64,000 nt of DNA from Forficula auricularia (lineage: Eukaryota; Arthropoda; Insecta; Dermaptera; Forficulidae): NCBI GenBank assembly GCA_024734495.1, contig JALMQS010000841.1, positions 977,626 to 1,041,625 of the forward strand, written 5' to 3'. Each line of letters begins with the position of its first letter. The stretch's first letter is position 1. Positions 43,475-53,620 of this stretch are shown in pieces. A model generated the notes under the pieces. The model saw only the letters and a list, made by a program, of their open reading frames with translations. It made no database searches and was not told the origin of the DNA. The position numbers were made by a program, and so were the translations under genes.

Positions 43475-44111
43475 ATCTATTAATCAAAGAGTTTTAACAA
43501 AAAGGTGGTCCAAGTAAAACAAAAAGTCAACAAAATTTTCTAGACAATGAAATAGGAATCAAGTTTCTAGGATGAGTGGTTTTCATTTTATTAAGGAAAA
43601 ACGGAGATTTTTTGCAAAAATTGTATTTTTTCAAAGTTTCAACCTCATTGCCGCACGGATTACCATTATCTAATTAATATGAAACTTTATTTAAATTGTA
43701 GCAAATTTAATCTAGTTTAAAAATGTATGGGGTCTTCTTTGTTGAAAAGGTGCTCCTTCATGGTCAAAATGGGAAAAAATCAAAAAAAAGTACGAGTTTT
43801 TGGGATATTCAAAAGTGGGGGCTGTTTTTTGAATCCCCATTAAAAAACGAACTACTGGACCAAATTTGCATTTATTTTTTTAATCAACGCAAAAATTTGT
43901 CCTCTTTAATTTATTATAGAACGGTTATTTATCAAATATGAACTGTTTTCGAGTTATCTTGAAAAAGTCCGAAAATTTTGAGTTTTTTCGGCGGCCAAAA
44001 GTTGTCCCCCAGGCTTTCGAGGTCGGAAACTTAGATTTGGCATATCCACAGCAATACCAAACGACCCAAGAAAAAATCTTTTCCAGCAATTAATATAAAC
44101 TCAAACCCTCC

Positions 44112-44872
44112 TATACAGGGTGTTGACTTGGCCGACTCAGCATAGCGATTACAATGTTAATTTTTGAATGTGCATTTATTTGCTCCCCTAATTATTTTAG
44201 AGTTAAAGTTCTTTATAGGTTTTTTGTAGAGAAAAAAAAATACTGAATCCGAACATATTTTTGTTTTCCAATTTTGACATTTCAGAACCGTAATAATCAA
44301 CATTATAAATAATTGTATTTTTATAAAAATCACTGAGGCCATCGAATTATTAAAACAAACAAGGCATTTTCATTAAAACAATAAAACTTAAACAATCGAC
44401 AACAATAAAAGTTTTGAATTTAAATTTTTTAAATAAATATCTACATTTTTAAAATTGTTTTTTTGGACTTTTAAATTATGAATTAGACAAAATCTGATGT
44501 AATTATCTTTTAGAATTTTAATTCTGCTCAGTTTTTTGTATTCTAATTATGCTCTAAAATAATCACTAAAGACATCACTATTAAACGTCAAATAGAAACA
44601 ACAAATGAAAATGCCTTGTTTGTTTTAATAATTCCATGGCCTCAGTGATTTTTGTAAAAATACAATTATTTATAATGTTGATTATTACGGTTCTGAAATT
44701 TCAAAATTTGAAAACAAAAATATGTTCGGATTCAGTATTTTTTCTCTACAAAAAACCTATAAGAACTTTAACTCTAAAATAATTAGGGGAGCAAATAAAT
44801 GCACATTCAAAAATTAACATTGTAATCGCTATGCTGCGTCGGCCAAGTCACCACCCTGTATACTGGGCTATA
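44112..44872. mobile_element. Foldback MITE with TATACAGGGTG ends
   Basis: 'tatacagggtgttgacttgg' is mirrored by 'ccaagtcaccaccctgtata'. Arms of about 255 bp, with a central unique AT-rich loop (44370-44605). No coding content. Confidence 0.85.
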
Positions 44873-45045
44873 TGGGAAGATAATTTTTATTTGAGATCTT
44901 CATTTTTCAATCTGTATTGATTTTTAAGAATAAAATTAATCTCATAGCATAAATAGTTATTGAGATATTGACTCAATTTTTCTAGAGGGGGGGGGCAGTG
45001 CCCTCCTTGCCTCCCGCCCACACTTAACTACACACATGGGAAAAT

Positions 45046-45482
45046 CATAGTAGTGAAAAAATATATCCTAAGTTACCGGATAGCGAATCTCAATATTTAT
45101 TGAGGCTTAGTAAATTTCTTTCAAACTTAAAATCCTATATAACTAAAGATTACTTTTTTTCGAAAATATTTAGTTTGGAATGTTTTTCAAAAAATCAGCT
45201 CGGGTTAAAATTAACCAATAAAAGAGAAGGAATTTAATTTTTAGGACAAATTCTAGGATTTTAGTAGAAATATTTTTATATTGCGATATCAGAAAGGATT
45301 CATCGAGTTTTCTTTTATAAAATGAAGTCCCTGGAGCACCGAGCGATGCTCGGTAACTTTTTACTTCAGTCAAAAGCTATATATTAATATTATTTGTCGA
45401 ATTGTTAACCCGAAAACCCCTAACCCATGAATTTCATCCGAGCCGTTTTCGAGAAACCTATTCTATATATTAGATATAGGTA
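45046..45482. other. No gene; CCGAGCGATGCTCGG hairpin and family H piece
   Basis: The hairpin at 45334-45352 is followed by family H text ('aattgttaacccgaaaaccc'). The minus frame 45373-45170 has no recognisable domain. Confidence 0.4.
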
Positions 45483-46222
45483 TATACAGGGTCATAGGAA
45501 AGTCCCTTTAACCTGAAAATACTTGCGAACGGAGAGTGCTACAGCCATGCAAGTGAAGTAACGGTATAGTAAAGCGACTATGCCCGACCTAATGCAAACG
45601 ACACCAGCGCCCCTAGTGCCGAAATGTGGAAGTTAGCCATTGCAAATCAAAAACGAAAAGAGATAGAGCAAAATTTCCGATTAGAAAGTTTTAGAGCATC
45701 AATTAATTAGTACGAAACGATATTTGGTTTACACGGAAAGGATAAATTACTGCCTGTATCCAAAATCTATGCGCGACTGTTCTACTCTACATATTTACAT
45801 TTCGGAAATGTAGCAGTATGCAAATGCAGTTTGTGACTTTGTACTGTATCTGTAATGTTTGAAAACTTTAATTTCAATGCATTTAAAATTTTAGTTTAAA
45901 AGGTGTTGGCGCTCGCTTGATACAAACAACATAATTTTTGGGGTATACAGGCGCCAATTTATCTTATCCGTGTAAACCAAATATCGTTTCGTACTAATTA
46001 ATTGATGCTCTAAAACTTTCTAATTGGAAATTTTGCTCTATCTCTTTTCGTTTTCGATTTGCAATGGTTAACTTCCACATTTCGCCACTAGGGGCGCTGG
46101 TGTCGTTTGCATTAGGTCGGGCATAGTCGCTTTACTATACCGTTACCTCACTTGCGTGGCTGTAGCACTCTCCGTTCGCAAGTATTTTCAGGTTAAAGGG
46201 ACTTTCCTATGCACCCTGTATA
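45483..46222. mobile_element. Foldback MITE with TACAGGGTCATAGG ends
   Basis: 'gggtcataggaaagtccctt' ... 'cgaaacgatatttggtttac' is mirrored by 'gtaaaccaaatatcgtttcg' ... 'aagggactttcctatgcacc'. Arms of about 265 bp and a 200-bp loop. It abuts the next element at 46223 without a spacer. Confidence 0.85.
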
Positions 46223-47458
46223 TACCGAGGTGAGTTTTTTATCTTGAGACAGTCTTAAAACTCAAAAACAGTACATTATATGAAAAAAGTTTCAAATAAA
46301 AGTTTATTTATATCGTGGGGAAACTAAACTACGCTATTGTTTGTCGATCTAGAACAAGCTTTCAAGGGTATTTTAAGGCCAAGTTCTGTTTTTTAAATAG
46401 AAACCTATATATTTCTTTTTATATTTATAATCTCCAAAAAAAACTGAGTAGCTTTTATAAGAACTATTTTTTTATCCGACATCAAATAAACAAAATATTA
46501 AATCAATTAGATCTCAGAAAAAAACCATAATAATTATTTTTAACAATTATTCAATTTAATTATCATATAATAATAATCAAATATTTAATTATTAAATAAA
46601 TAATTTAATCATTTTCCGAAACTGTTCTGTGATATTCCATAGTATTATCGCAAGTTTTCTGAATGAATTCCAGTTCCAATTTCGTTATTTTTTCATCTTT
46701 CAGTTTCTTCGTACCCTTTACATTTCCTGATGTTTTTTAACATATTTTACAACACGATAAAATGAAGCTCGTGAGGGTGTATCCCTGTCAGGAAAACGCT
46801 CGGCATCCATTTCAATGGCAGCCCCATAACATTTCTTCCACATTCACCATAAATTATGACCATTTTAATTCTGTCTTCAACAAAAAATGCTCCATTTTTA
46901 TTATGGTAATACAATATAACTATCTACTGAATTGACACGAGAAATAAACTTTTTTAAAGTCAAGAATTTTAACTAGTTCTATTAAGTAGAAAATAATCTC
47001 TTAAATCTGAGTATAACGAAGTTTTAATATCATTATAAACACTTATTTTCATTGTTGTGACTTTTCAATTTAATAATTATTTATTTAATAATTAATTATT
47101 TAATCATTATTATTTGATAATTAAGTTGAATAATTGTTAAAAATAATTATTAAGGTTTTTTCTGAGATCTAATTGATTTATATATTTTGTTTATTTGATG
47201 TCGAATAAAAAAATAGTTCTTATGAAAGTTGTTCAGTTTTTTTTGTAGATTCAGAATATGTAAACAAATATATAGGTTTCTATTTAAAAAACAGAACTTG
47301 ACCTTGAAATACCCTTGAAAGCTTGTTCTAGGTAAACAAACAATAGCGTAGTTTAGTTTCCCCCTCCATATAAATAAACTTTTATTTGAAACTTTTTTCA
47401 TATAATGCACTGTTTTTGAATTATAAGACTGTCTCAAGATAAACAAGCTCACCAGGTA
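46223..47458 (-). mobile_element. Family A element, complete reference copy
   Basis: 1236 bp from TACCGAGGTGAG to CTCACCAGGTA, flanked by TA. The terminal inverted repeats are about 390 bp each. The middle (46600-47050, minus strand) encodes, through several stops and frameshifts, a helix-turn-helix-like fragment with 'MVIIYGECGRNV', a 'RFPDRDTPSR'-like stretch, and 'KLELEFIQKTCD'. The GRN...RFP.R..PS...F pattern resembles Pfam DUF4817, an arthropod HTH domain found at the N-terminus of mariner-like transposases. No DDE domain is present. Confidence 0.75.
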
Positions 47459-47859
47459 TATATATACGAGAATTGACTCGTTTAATATAAATAAGATAGG
47501 AATGAGATATTTATGTTAAACAGACCAAATAAATAAATTTTAAAGAATTTAAGAAAAAGTACTTGCTTACTGTAGAGTAAAGTACTTTAAAGTGTAATTT
47601 TACTAAAAACTTTATATAAGCTTTTTGGTGGACCTCAAGGTACTTAAATAGAATATTAAATTTGATCAAAATTCGTTAAGCCATTTTCAAGATATTTAGA
47701 AAAAACTAAAAAAGTACAGTAATAAAGTACTAATGTTTGTCACACGCGATATGCGTACCAAAAATTAATCGTAGACTTAATTTTGTTAAAATATCGATAG
47801 CAGGTATTCAATTTCATCCAAATCGATTGAGCCGTATTTTGAGAAACCGAATTAGTGTA
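47459..47859. other. No gene; family H fragment at 47800-47855
   Basis: AT-rich spacer between two family A elements. The block 'gtacagtaataaagtactaa' also occurs at 31690, so the family A copies at 31826 and 47860 share about 150 bp of left flank. Confidence 0.45.
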
Positions 47860-48990
47860 TACCGGGTGAGTATTCTTGAGACAAGTCTTGTAACTCAAAT
47901 ATGACAGTGGATAATATGGAAAAAAGTTTCAAATAAAAAGTTTATTTATATAGAGGGGGAAACTAAACTACGCTATTGTTTGTCGACGTAGAACAAGCTT
48001 TCAAAGGTATTTCAAGGTCAAGTTTTGTTTTTTAAATAGAAACATATATATTTCTTTACGTATTAATAATAATCTAGAGAAAAAAACTGAACAACTTTCA
48101 TAAGAACTACTTTTTTATCCGACATCAAATAAACAAAATATCACGAATCAATTAGATCTCAAAAAAAATCTTAATAATTATTTTTAACAATTATTCAATT
48201 TAATTATCAAATAATAATGATCAAATAATTAATTATAAATAAATATTATTAAATTGAAAAGTCACAACAATGAATATAAGTGTTTATAATGATCTTAAAA
48301 CTTCGTTATACACAGATTTAAGGGGTTATTTTCTCATTAATGGAACTATGCACTTAAAATTCTTGATTTAAAAAAGTTTGTTATCGTGGCAAACCAGTAG
48401 ATGATAGTTGCTATATTGCCATTACCATAGTAAAAATGGAGTATTTCTTTTGAAGACAGAATTGAAATGGTCTTAATGTTGGAGGAAGTGATGTTATGGC
48501 TACAATTGAAATGGATGCTCAAGCGTTTTTCTAATAAGAATACACCCTCACAAGCTTCAAAACTTTATTTAGCGTTTGTAAATCTGTTCAAAAAAATAAG
48601 GAATTGGAATTCAACCAGAAGACTTGCGATACACTCTGGAATGTCACAGAACATAGTCGGAAAATTAATTAATTATTATTAAATTATTTATTTAATAACT
48701 AATTATTTGATCATTATTATTTAATAATTAAGTTTAATAATTGTTAAGAATAATTATTATTTGGATTTTTTTGAGATCTAATTGATTTAATATTTTGTTT
48801 ATTTGATGTCGTATAAAAAATAGTTCTTATGAAAGTTGTTCAGTTTTATTTGGAAATTTAGGAATGGTAAAGAAAAATATAGGTTTCTATTTAAAAAACA
48901 GAAGTTGACCTTAAAATACCCTTGAAAGCTTGTTCTTAGGTCGACAAACAATGGCTTAGTTTAGTTTCCCCCTTGATATAAATAAACTTT
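47860..48990 (+). mobile_element. Family A element, truncated by an assembly gap
   Basis: Left arm from TACCGGGTGAG, internal region 48270-48660 (frames include 'KIRNWNSTRRLAIHSGMSQN', matching other copies), then the right arm up to the N run. The element probably ends inside or just after the gap. Confidence 0.75.
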
Positions 48991-49090
48991 NNNNNNNNNN
49001 NNNNNNNNNNNNNNNNNNNNNNNNNNNNNNNNNNNNNNNNNNNNNNNNNNNNNNNNNNNNNNNNNNNNNNNNNNNNNNNNNNNNNNNNNN
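48991..49090. other. Assembly gap (100 N)
   Basis: Exactly 100 N, the usual placeholder for a gap of unknown size. It falls in the right arm of a family A palindrome, a structure that often breaks assemblies. Confidence 0.98.
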
Positions 49091-49445
49091 GGATATGAAA
49101 TAATTTAATTAATAAATGTAATAAATAAATGTCTTTTGACACGAGTCAAGTGATTTATTTATTTTTAAGTGAAGCGGACTGATATTTTCGATCATTTAGA
49201 TTTGAATATTTACAAAACCCTGGGTCAGAAAGTTTTTTTTAACGTTACCTACGATAATTTATCTATATAAGTAAATAAAAGTTTTTTTTTTTTCTCTTCA
49301 TACAATTTGGCTAGATTAATTGAAATATATGCTTTCAGCCAACATTCCCTATTCACTACGTGTAAAAAGTCCGATTTTTAATAATTAATTACATGAAAAC
49401 CCTTGGTCAGAGCTTTTCGAAAAAATCATTTTATATGTATTTGTT

Positions 49446-49709
49446 AACCGACTTCACAAAAGGAGGAGGTTCTCAATTCGAGTGAATTTTTTGTCTATGT
49501 TACTCGATATCTTCGCCAAATAATGAACCGATTTTTGATGATTTTTCTGCATTGTGTTCATTATAGTTTCCGATTGGTAAAAACTAAATTTAATTGCTAT
49601 TGGACCTTTTTTGTTAAGTATGTTCACCCAAACTTCTTTGTTTATGAACCCGTTTATTTTTTATGTTTATTTGTTTTGTTTTTATAATTTTGAAGTCGGT
49701 TTTTTTTTG
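49446..49709. mobile_element. Family D element, complete
   Basis: AACCGACTTCACAAAAGGAG at the left and 'attttgaagtcggtt' at the right form short inverted ends. The inside has the dispersed phrases 'gaaccgatttttgatgattt' and 'ggaccttttttgttaagtat'. Non-coding. Confidence 0.6.
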
Positions 49710-49769
49710 TTTGTATAAAAATTATGAATTATTATCTATTCATATTAATTTAATTATATTTTTCTCCAG

Positions 49770-49852
49770 GTTCTTCTGCTATGCTGTTTTCTTCTATACG
49801 TATTCGTTTATCTACTCATCATTTAATTCTGAACTTCAGCGACCCATATAAA
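49770..49852 (+). CDS. Orphan exon candidate, product unknown
   Basis: The acceptor TTTTTCTCCAG (49759-49769) and donor GTGAGT (49853) are both strong. In one frame (two leading bases, 27 codons) it encodes 'SSAMLFSSIRIRLSTHHLIL' and 'NFSDPYK'. Another frame is open to a TAA inside the exon. It is clearly less AT-rich than its surroundings. No family recognised. Confidence 0.3.
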
Positions 49853-50034
49853 GTGAGTTACAATTACTTTTCATTAGCATGGTATATAATTTAATATTTT
49901 GTAGATTTTCAAAAAAAATTAATCAGAATAGAATATTAAGTGAAGTATTTTCATCTTCCTCTCTAATTTCACCTTAACTAGATATTGTGACAAAGGATCA
50001 AAGTAGACTTTATTAAATATAAAGTTTTTTGTCG

Positions 50035-50275
50035 AGAGTAAGCAGAATTTTTATATATTGAAGGAGACAATAAGTGAGTGTGTCGCTCTGCTGGAATTAT
50101 AAATTTTATTTATTTATAACGAGACTATAGTTCATAAATTAATTCCTGTGAATCCATTGTAATAGACTGATGAAGAGGGCAAAGCCCTCGTTCTATAGTC
50201 TCGTTATAAATAAATAAAGTTTACAATTCCAGCAGTAGACACACTCTTTTATTGTCTCCTTCAAAGTAGACTTTG
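50035..50275. repeat. Inverted repeat carrying hammerhead-like remnants
   Basis: 'gaaggagacaataagtgagt' ... 'ataacgagactatag' (50060-50130) is mirrored by 'ctatagtctcgttataaata' ... 'ttattgtctccttcaaa' (50193-50268). The tail sequence equals that after HH8. Confidence 0.75.
50156..50205 (+). ncRNA. Hammerhead-like motif HH10 (core damaged)
   Basis: CTGATGA, extra A, a perfect stem II GAGGGC-aaa-GCCCTC and CTATAGTC are kept. GAAA has become GTT, which removes catalytic residues, so it is expected to be inactive. Confidence 0.5.
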
Positions 50276-51412
50276 TTGGTAGATTAGATTTTCGAAAAAT
50301 CTTTAAAATCAGTAACTTCCTTTGGATGTTTGGCTCTAGAATTATTATCGATTAATAACATATTAAAAATTCAGATTTTCAATCCAACATTGCCATAATG
50401 TCAAGCAACCTTAAGAAAGGGTTTTTTACGAATGGGATTTCCAAGCCACCACTTCTTTATTATAATCTATTTTCTTTATCAGTATGAGGAAGTATTATAA
50501 TTGAACAGATCTCTGGTGATATTTGGTAGAAGGTAGTCATAATAGTTTAAAAATCGTCATGATCTCTAAAAATAGTTAAAGCTTCTTATATTTAAAATTT
50601 TATAAATATTGTTCAAACGGTTTAATAAAAAAATCTTAACTTCAAATCTTTTGCACAAAAACAATACTTCTATTACTACAGACAAAAGTCCTGTTTCTAT
50701 TTGGCAATGAAAATAAAATTGTATACCTACATTTAAGGGAAGTTGAATTTTTTTAGTGACACAAGTCAATACAAATTTTAATATTCAATTTAATTTTTAA
50801 TTTTAAATATTTTATAGAATTTTTTTTGTTTAGGTTTAAAATAAGCGACGTGCAGCTTCCATTTTCTTTTTATTTATCAATTCCCACTAACGTTTCGGCC
50901 ATTGGTTATGGCCATCTTCAAAGCGGGAATTAGTCAATATTTATATAAAAAAATTTTGATACACTTGTCATTAGTTAAAATTATATACAAGAAACATAAA
51001 TAGGATATATACAAAACTTTTTATAGGGTAGTTCGCCAGAAGGCCGAAAGATATAATGTTCTTAAGACTATAATTGTATTTTTTCCTTCAAGACGAAATG
51101 TCGATTTTATAGAATATTTTATTTATTTATTTTTATTTTAGAAAGACTCTATAGCACCCAAATATCCTCTATAAACAGCAAAGATTCTGACATATGGACC
51201 GTTTATTTTGAAAGTAGTATAAGTTCATATTTTTTAAGTGAGATATCACATAATTTGTGATTAATTTCGTGTAAACTTTTTATTTATAGATAGTTAATAT
51301 CTTTAAAAATGCTTTGTTCATTTAAAATTGCCCAATAAAAGAAATTTCGTAGCGATTAAGATACTAAACTTTAGACAAATTAACTTTTGAACGTTAGTTT
51401 TAACTTTTTCTT
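50276..51412. other. No gene recognised; contains HH11
   Basis: Unique-looking AT-rich DNA. The minus frame 50769-50566 has no recognisable domain or splice support. The only structured element is HH11 at 50881-50931. Confidence 0.45.
50881..50931 (-). ncRNA. Hammerhead-like motif HH11
   Basis: Minus strand: stem I CCCGCT, core TTGAAGA (C3 is U), extra T, stem II GGCCAT-aacca-ATGGCC, GAAA, CGUU, stem I AGTGGG. Two strong helices of six pairs each. The C3 change is the one doubt about activity. Confidence 0.55.
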
Positions 51413-51972
51413 AAAGCACTTTGAGCCGCGAAAATTAAATAATGTAATCAATAATTTCTTATGTTAATTCTACACATTTTGAAAATTATTTTATTATTTT
51501 TTGAAAAGAAATAATGAAATGAGCACCCGACGGGATTCGAACCCTTGTCTCTCTCCTTTAGCTGAAGAGCGCCTTTACCAAGTAGGCAACTGGTGATCCC
51601 ATCAGGAAAGATCTTTAGATTGAATATCATTTTTCCTTTTCGCGACTTTTTCTATTTAAAGTATAGTTACTTATGTTTTAGACAAACTTTCGTTTAAAAG
51701 TTAATTTGTTTAAAACATAACTATACTTTAAATAGAAAAAACCGCGAAAAGGAAAAATGACATTCAATCAAAGAACTTTCCTGGCGGGATCATCCATTGC
51801 CTAGTTGGTAAAAGCTCTCTTCGGCTAAAGGAGAGAGACACGGGTTCGAATCCCGTCGGGTGCTCAATTCATTTTTTTATTCAAAAAATAATAAAATAAT
51901 TTTCTAAATATGTAGAATTAAAATAAGAAATTATTGATAGATTATTTAACTTTCGCGGCACAAATTGCTTTA
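51413..51972. mobile_element. tRNA-like foldback T2 (560 bp)
   Basis: The arms match over about 270 bp. Each contains a complete tRNA-like half: minus 'cgacgggattcgaaccctt' (51527-51545) and plus 'acgggttcgaatcccgtc' (51840-51857). Each also has an A-box-like 'tgcctagttggtaaa' and the end 'cgggtgctc'. The 5' acceptor strand that should pair with GGGTGCTC is absent, so it is not a normal tRNA. Outer arms are homologous to T1 although the tRNA-like cargo differs. Confidence 0.8.
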
Positions 51973-52925
51973 TACTAACCATTAATTTTCTCCAAACAAC
52001 AAAAAATGGACTTGCACCACTATCAAAATAAACGTTCCAAATGTATTGCATTTTCTTGCTTGTTATATTTTATCATTAAAAAAGAAAAAATACCTTTATT
52101 AATTTCATTTTTAATTGATTTTTTCCTTTCTCTATCTCAATGTATATTTAATAAAATGTATACCAATTTATTCAAAAATATTACCTCTATATAAATTATC
52201 CAATATTTTTTTTAATCATCCCCATTGCTTTTTTTCGCTTCTAAAATCCGTTGAGCAGAAACAAATGGAAGCCATCTTTTCGATATTTCAATTTTCCAAA
52301 ACAAATTACCTTCAGTGTGCGCAGAAGACTCCAGAGACCTGATAAAACCATCCATACTTTCCATAGACATTTTTTTATCTCGTTCCATTCAAACAATTCA
52401 TTTTTCTCATTACTTGATTTCCTTCTCATTTGTTTTTTCAACTTTTATTCGTTCAGTTTTTTATTGAATAAGATAATGACATTGGATTAATACAACTTGG
52501 ATGGGAAATACAATTCGCAGCGCGATTAAAAGATAACATTGGTAGAATACGTATATTAATTTGATGTTTGGTTCAAATATATCGTCGGTTTAGAACAAGA
52601 CTATAATATCTGATGGTGGAGGTGGTAACTTAAACGAAAAAAGCAACAACATTTTATTGAATGTCTCTGAAATGTGTACCTAGGTATGTACTACAAGGGC
52701 CTCTGTGGTTATGTTTAATTTTAATTAATTTAAGGTAGTTGTTTCACATATGAATTTTCTTGAAATTTAGACAGATTATTATTTAAATACTTTTGCATCG
52801 AATGGTGGCAAAGCGAAATTTATGAACAATATAGTTCCGGAGATATTAAATTCCAAATATAGAGATTTTCAGACACTTATACATTGCACTATACAGGATA
52901 TCGGAAAGTTTACATACATATTTTA
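51973..52925. other. No gene supported
   Basis: AT-rich. A minus-strand start at 52371 opens a frame 'MSMESMDGFIRSLESSAHTE' followed by a GTAATT donor-like site. It could be a first exon of the CRAL-TRIO gene, but no intermediate exon supports this. Overlapping frames at 52115-52490 look spurious. Confidence 0.3.
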
Positions 52926-53620
52926 TTACGAGCTTTTCGTGCGTGCCTTCGGCACGCCTTTGAAGATCGGCCTTCCGGGCTGGTGCCCTGGCGGGCAGCG
53001 TCTCGGTCAAAATTTTTTATTCCTCTTAAAAAACCACACTCCAAATGTATACCCGTAAACTACCGAAAATACATCGTCTCTTAAAAGTTTCGCCTCTTTA
53101 ATTTTTGAGTGGCGGAGGGGGGGGGGGGGAGGAATAATTATGAATATATTTAAATTTAAAATTTAAATTTAAATTTCATTTTTCCTTTTCAAACAAAAAC
53201 AATGAAATGAATTATGAACTGCAAAAAATTCGCAGGCTGAATCATGGAAATTATTCAAATTTACGCGATTCAATTAATTTAATTAATTACAAAGAATATA
53301 TTTAATGTTTCTTAATTTAAAATGAATCGGAGATCTTTCATTTCAAAATTACAATTATATTTCAAATTTGCCTGGTTAATGAAAATCGATTGGAGCCATC
53401 AGTTTAAAATCCGAGCTGACAATTATATTTCAAATTGCCTCGTTAATTAATGTATATTCAATGTTTCTTAATTTAAAATCTATTGGTGTTTTTTCATTTT
53501 CATTCGAGTTCAAATGAATACAATATTATCTCGACACAAAGTCTAAATCAAAAATTTATAGTTTTAGTAACAGAAATCATGGTATAAATATTAATGTTAG
53601 AATGTTCTAGTGGTTAAAGC
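52926..53620 (-). mobile_element. Family I element, copy 2, interrupted by the LINE
   Basis: It matches 30700-31306 in reverse: Helitron-like end ACGAGCT with hairpin 'cgtgccttcggcacg' at 52938-52955, a G run at 53117-53129, and the body 'ctcgacacaaagtctaaatc'. It stops at 'aatgttctagtggttaaagc' (53601-53620), the start of its tRNA-like block, where the LINE begins. Confidence 0.65.

Larger units (their letters stand above)
42841..45045. mobile_element. Possible hAT-like non-autonomous element with nested palindromes
   Basis: The left end 'CACTGGCGTAGTTAGGG' and the right end, reversed 'CCCATGTGTGTAGTTAAGTG', share the CACTGGCGTAGTTAG-type terminus. Inside are an inverted pair 42940-43110 / 43485-43620, a TGTAGCGGCCCG insertion (43157-43474) and a MITE (44112-44872). 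No transposase and no clear target duplication. Confidence 0.35.

Noticed and set aside
45170..45373. CRAL-TRIO N-terminal exon
   Set aside because: The frame has 'LDESFLISQYKN', which faintly recalls the N-terminal helix, but it lacks splice sites and reads through repeat DNA.
51519..51866. Genuine tRNA genes
   Set aside because: T-arm and D-arm look right, but the 5' acceptor strand is missing and the anticodon loop is irregular.
52201..52371. First exon of the CRAL-TRIO gene
   Set aside because: The minus-strand ATG and GTAATT are suggestive, but phase and protein similarity cannot be tied to exon 42340-42401.
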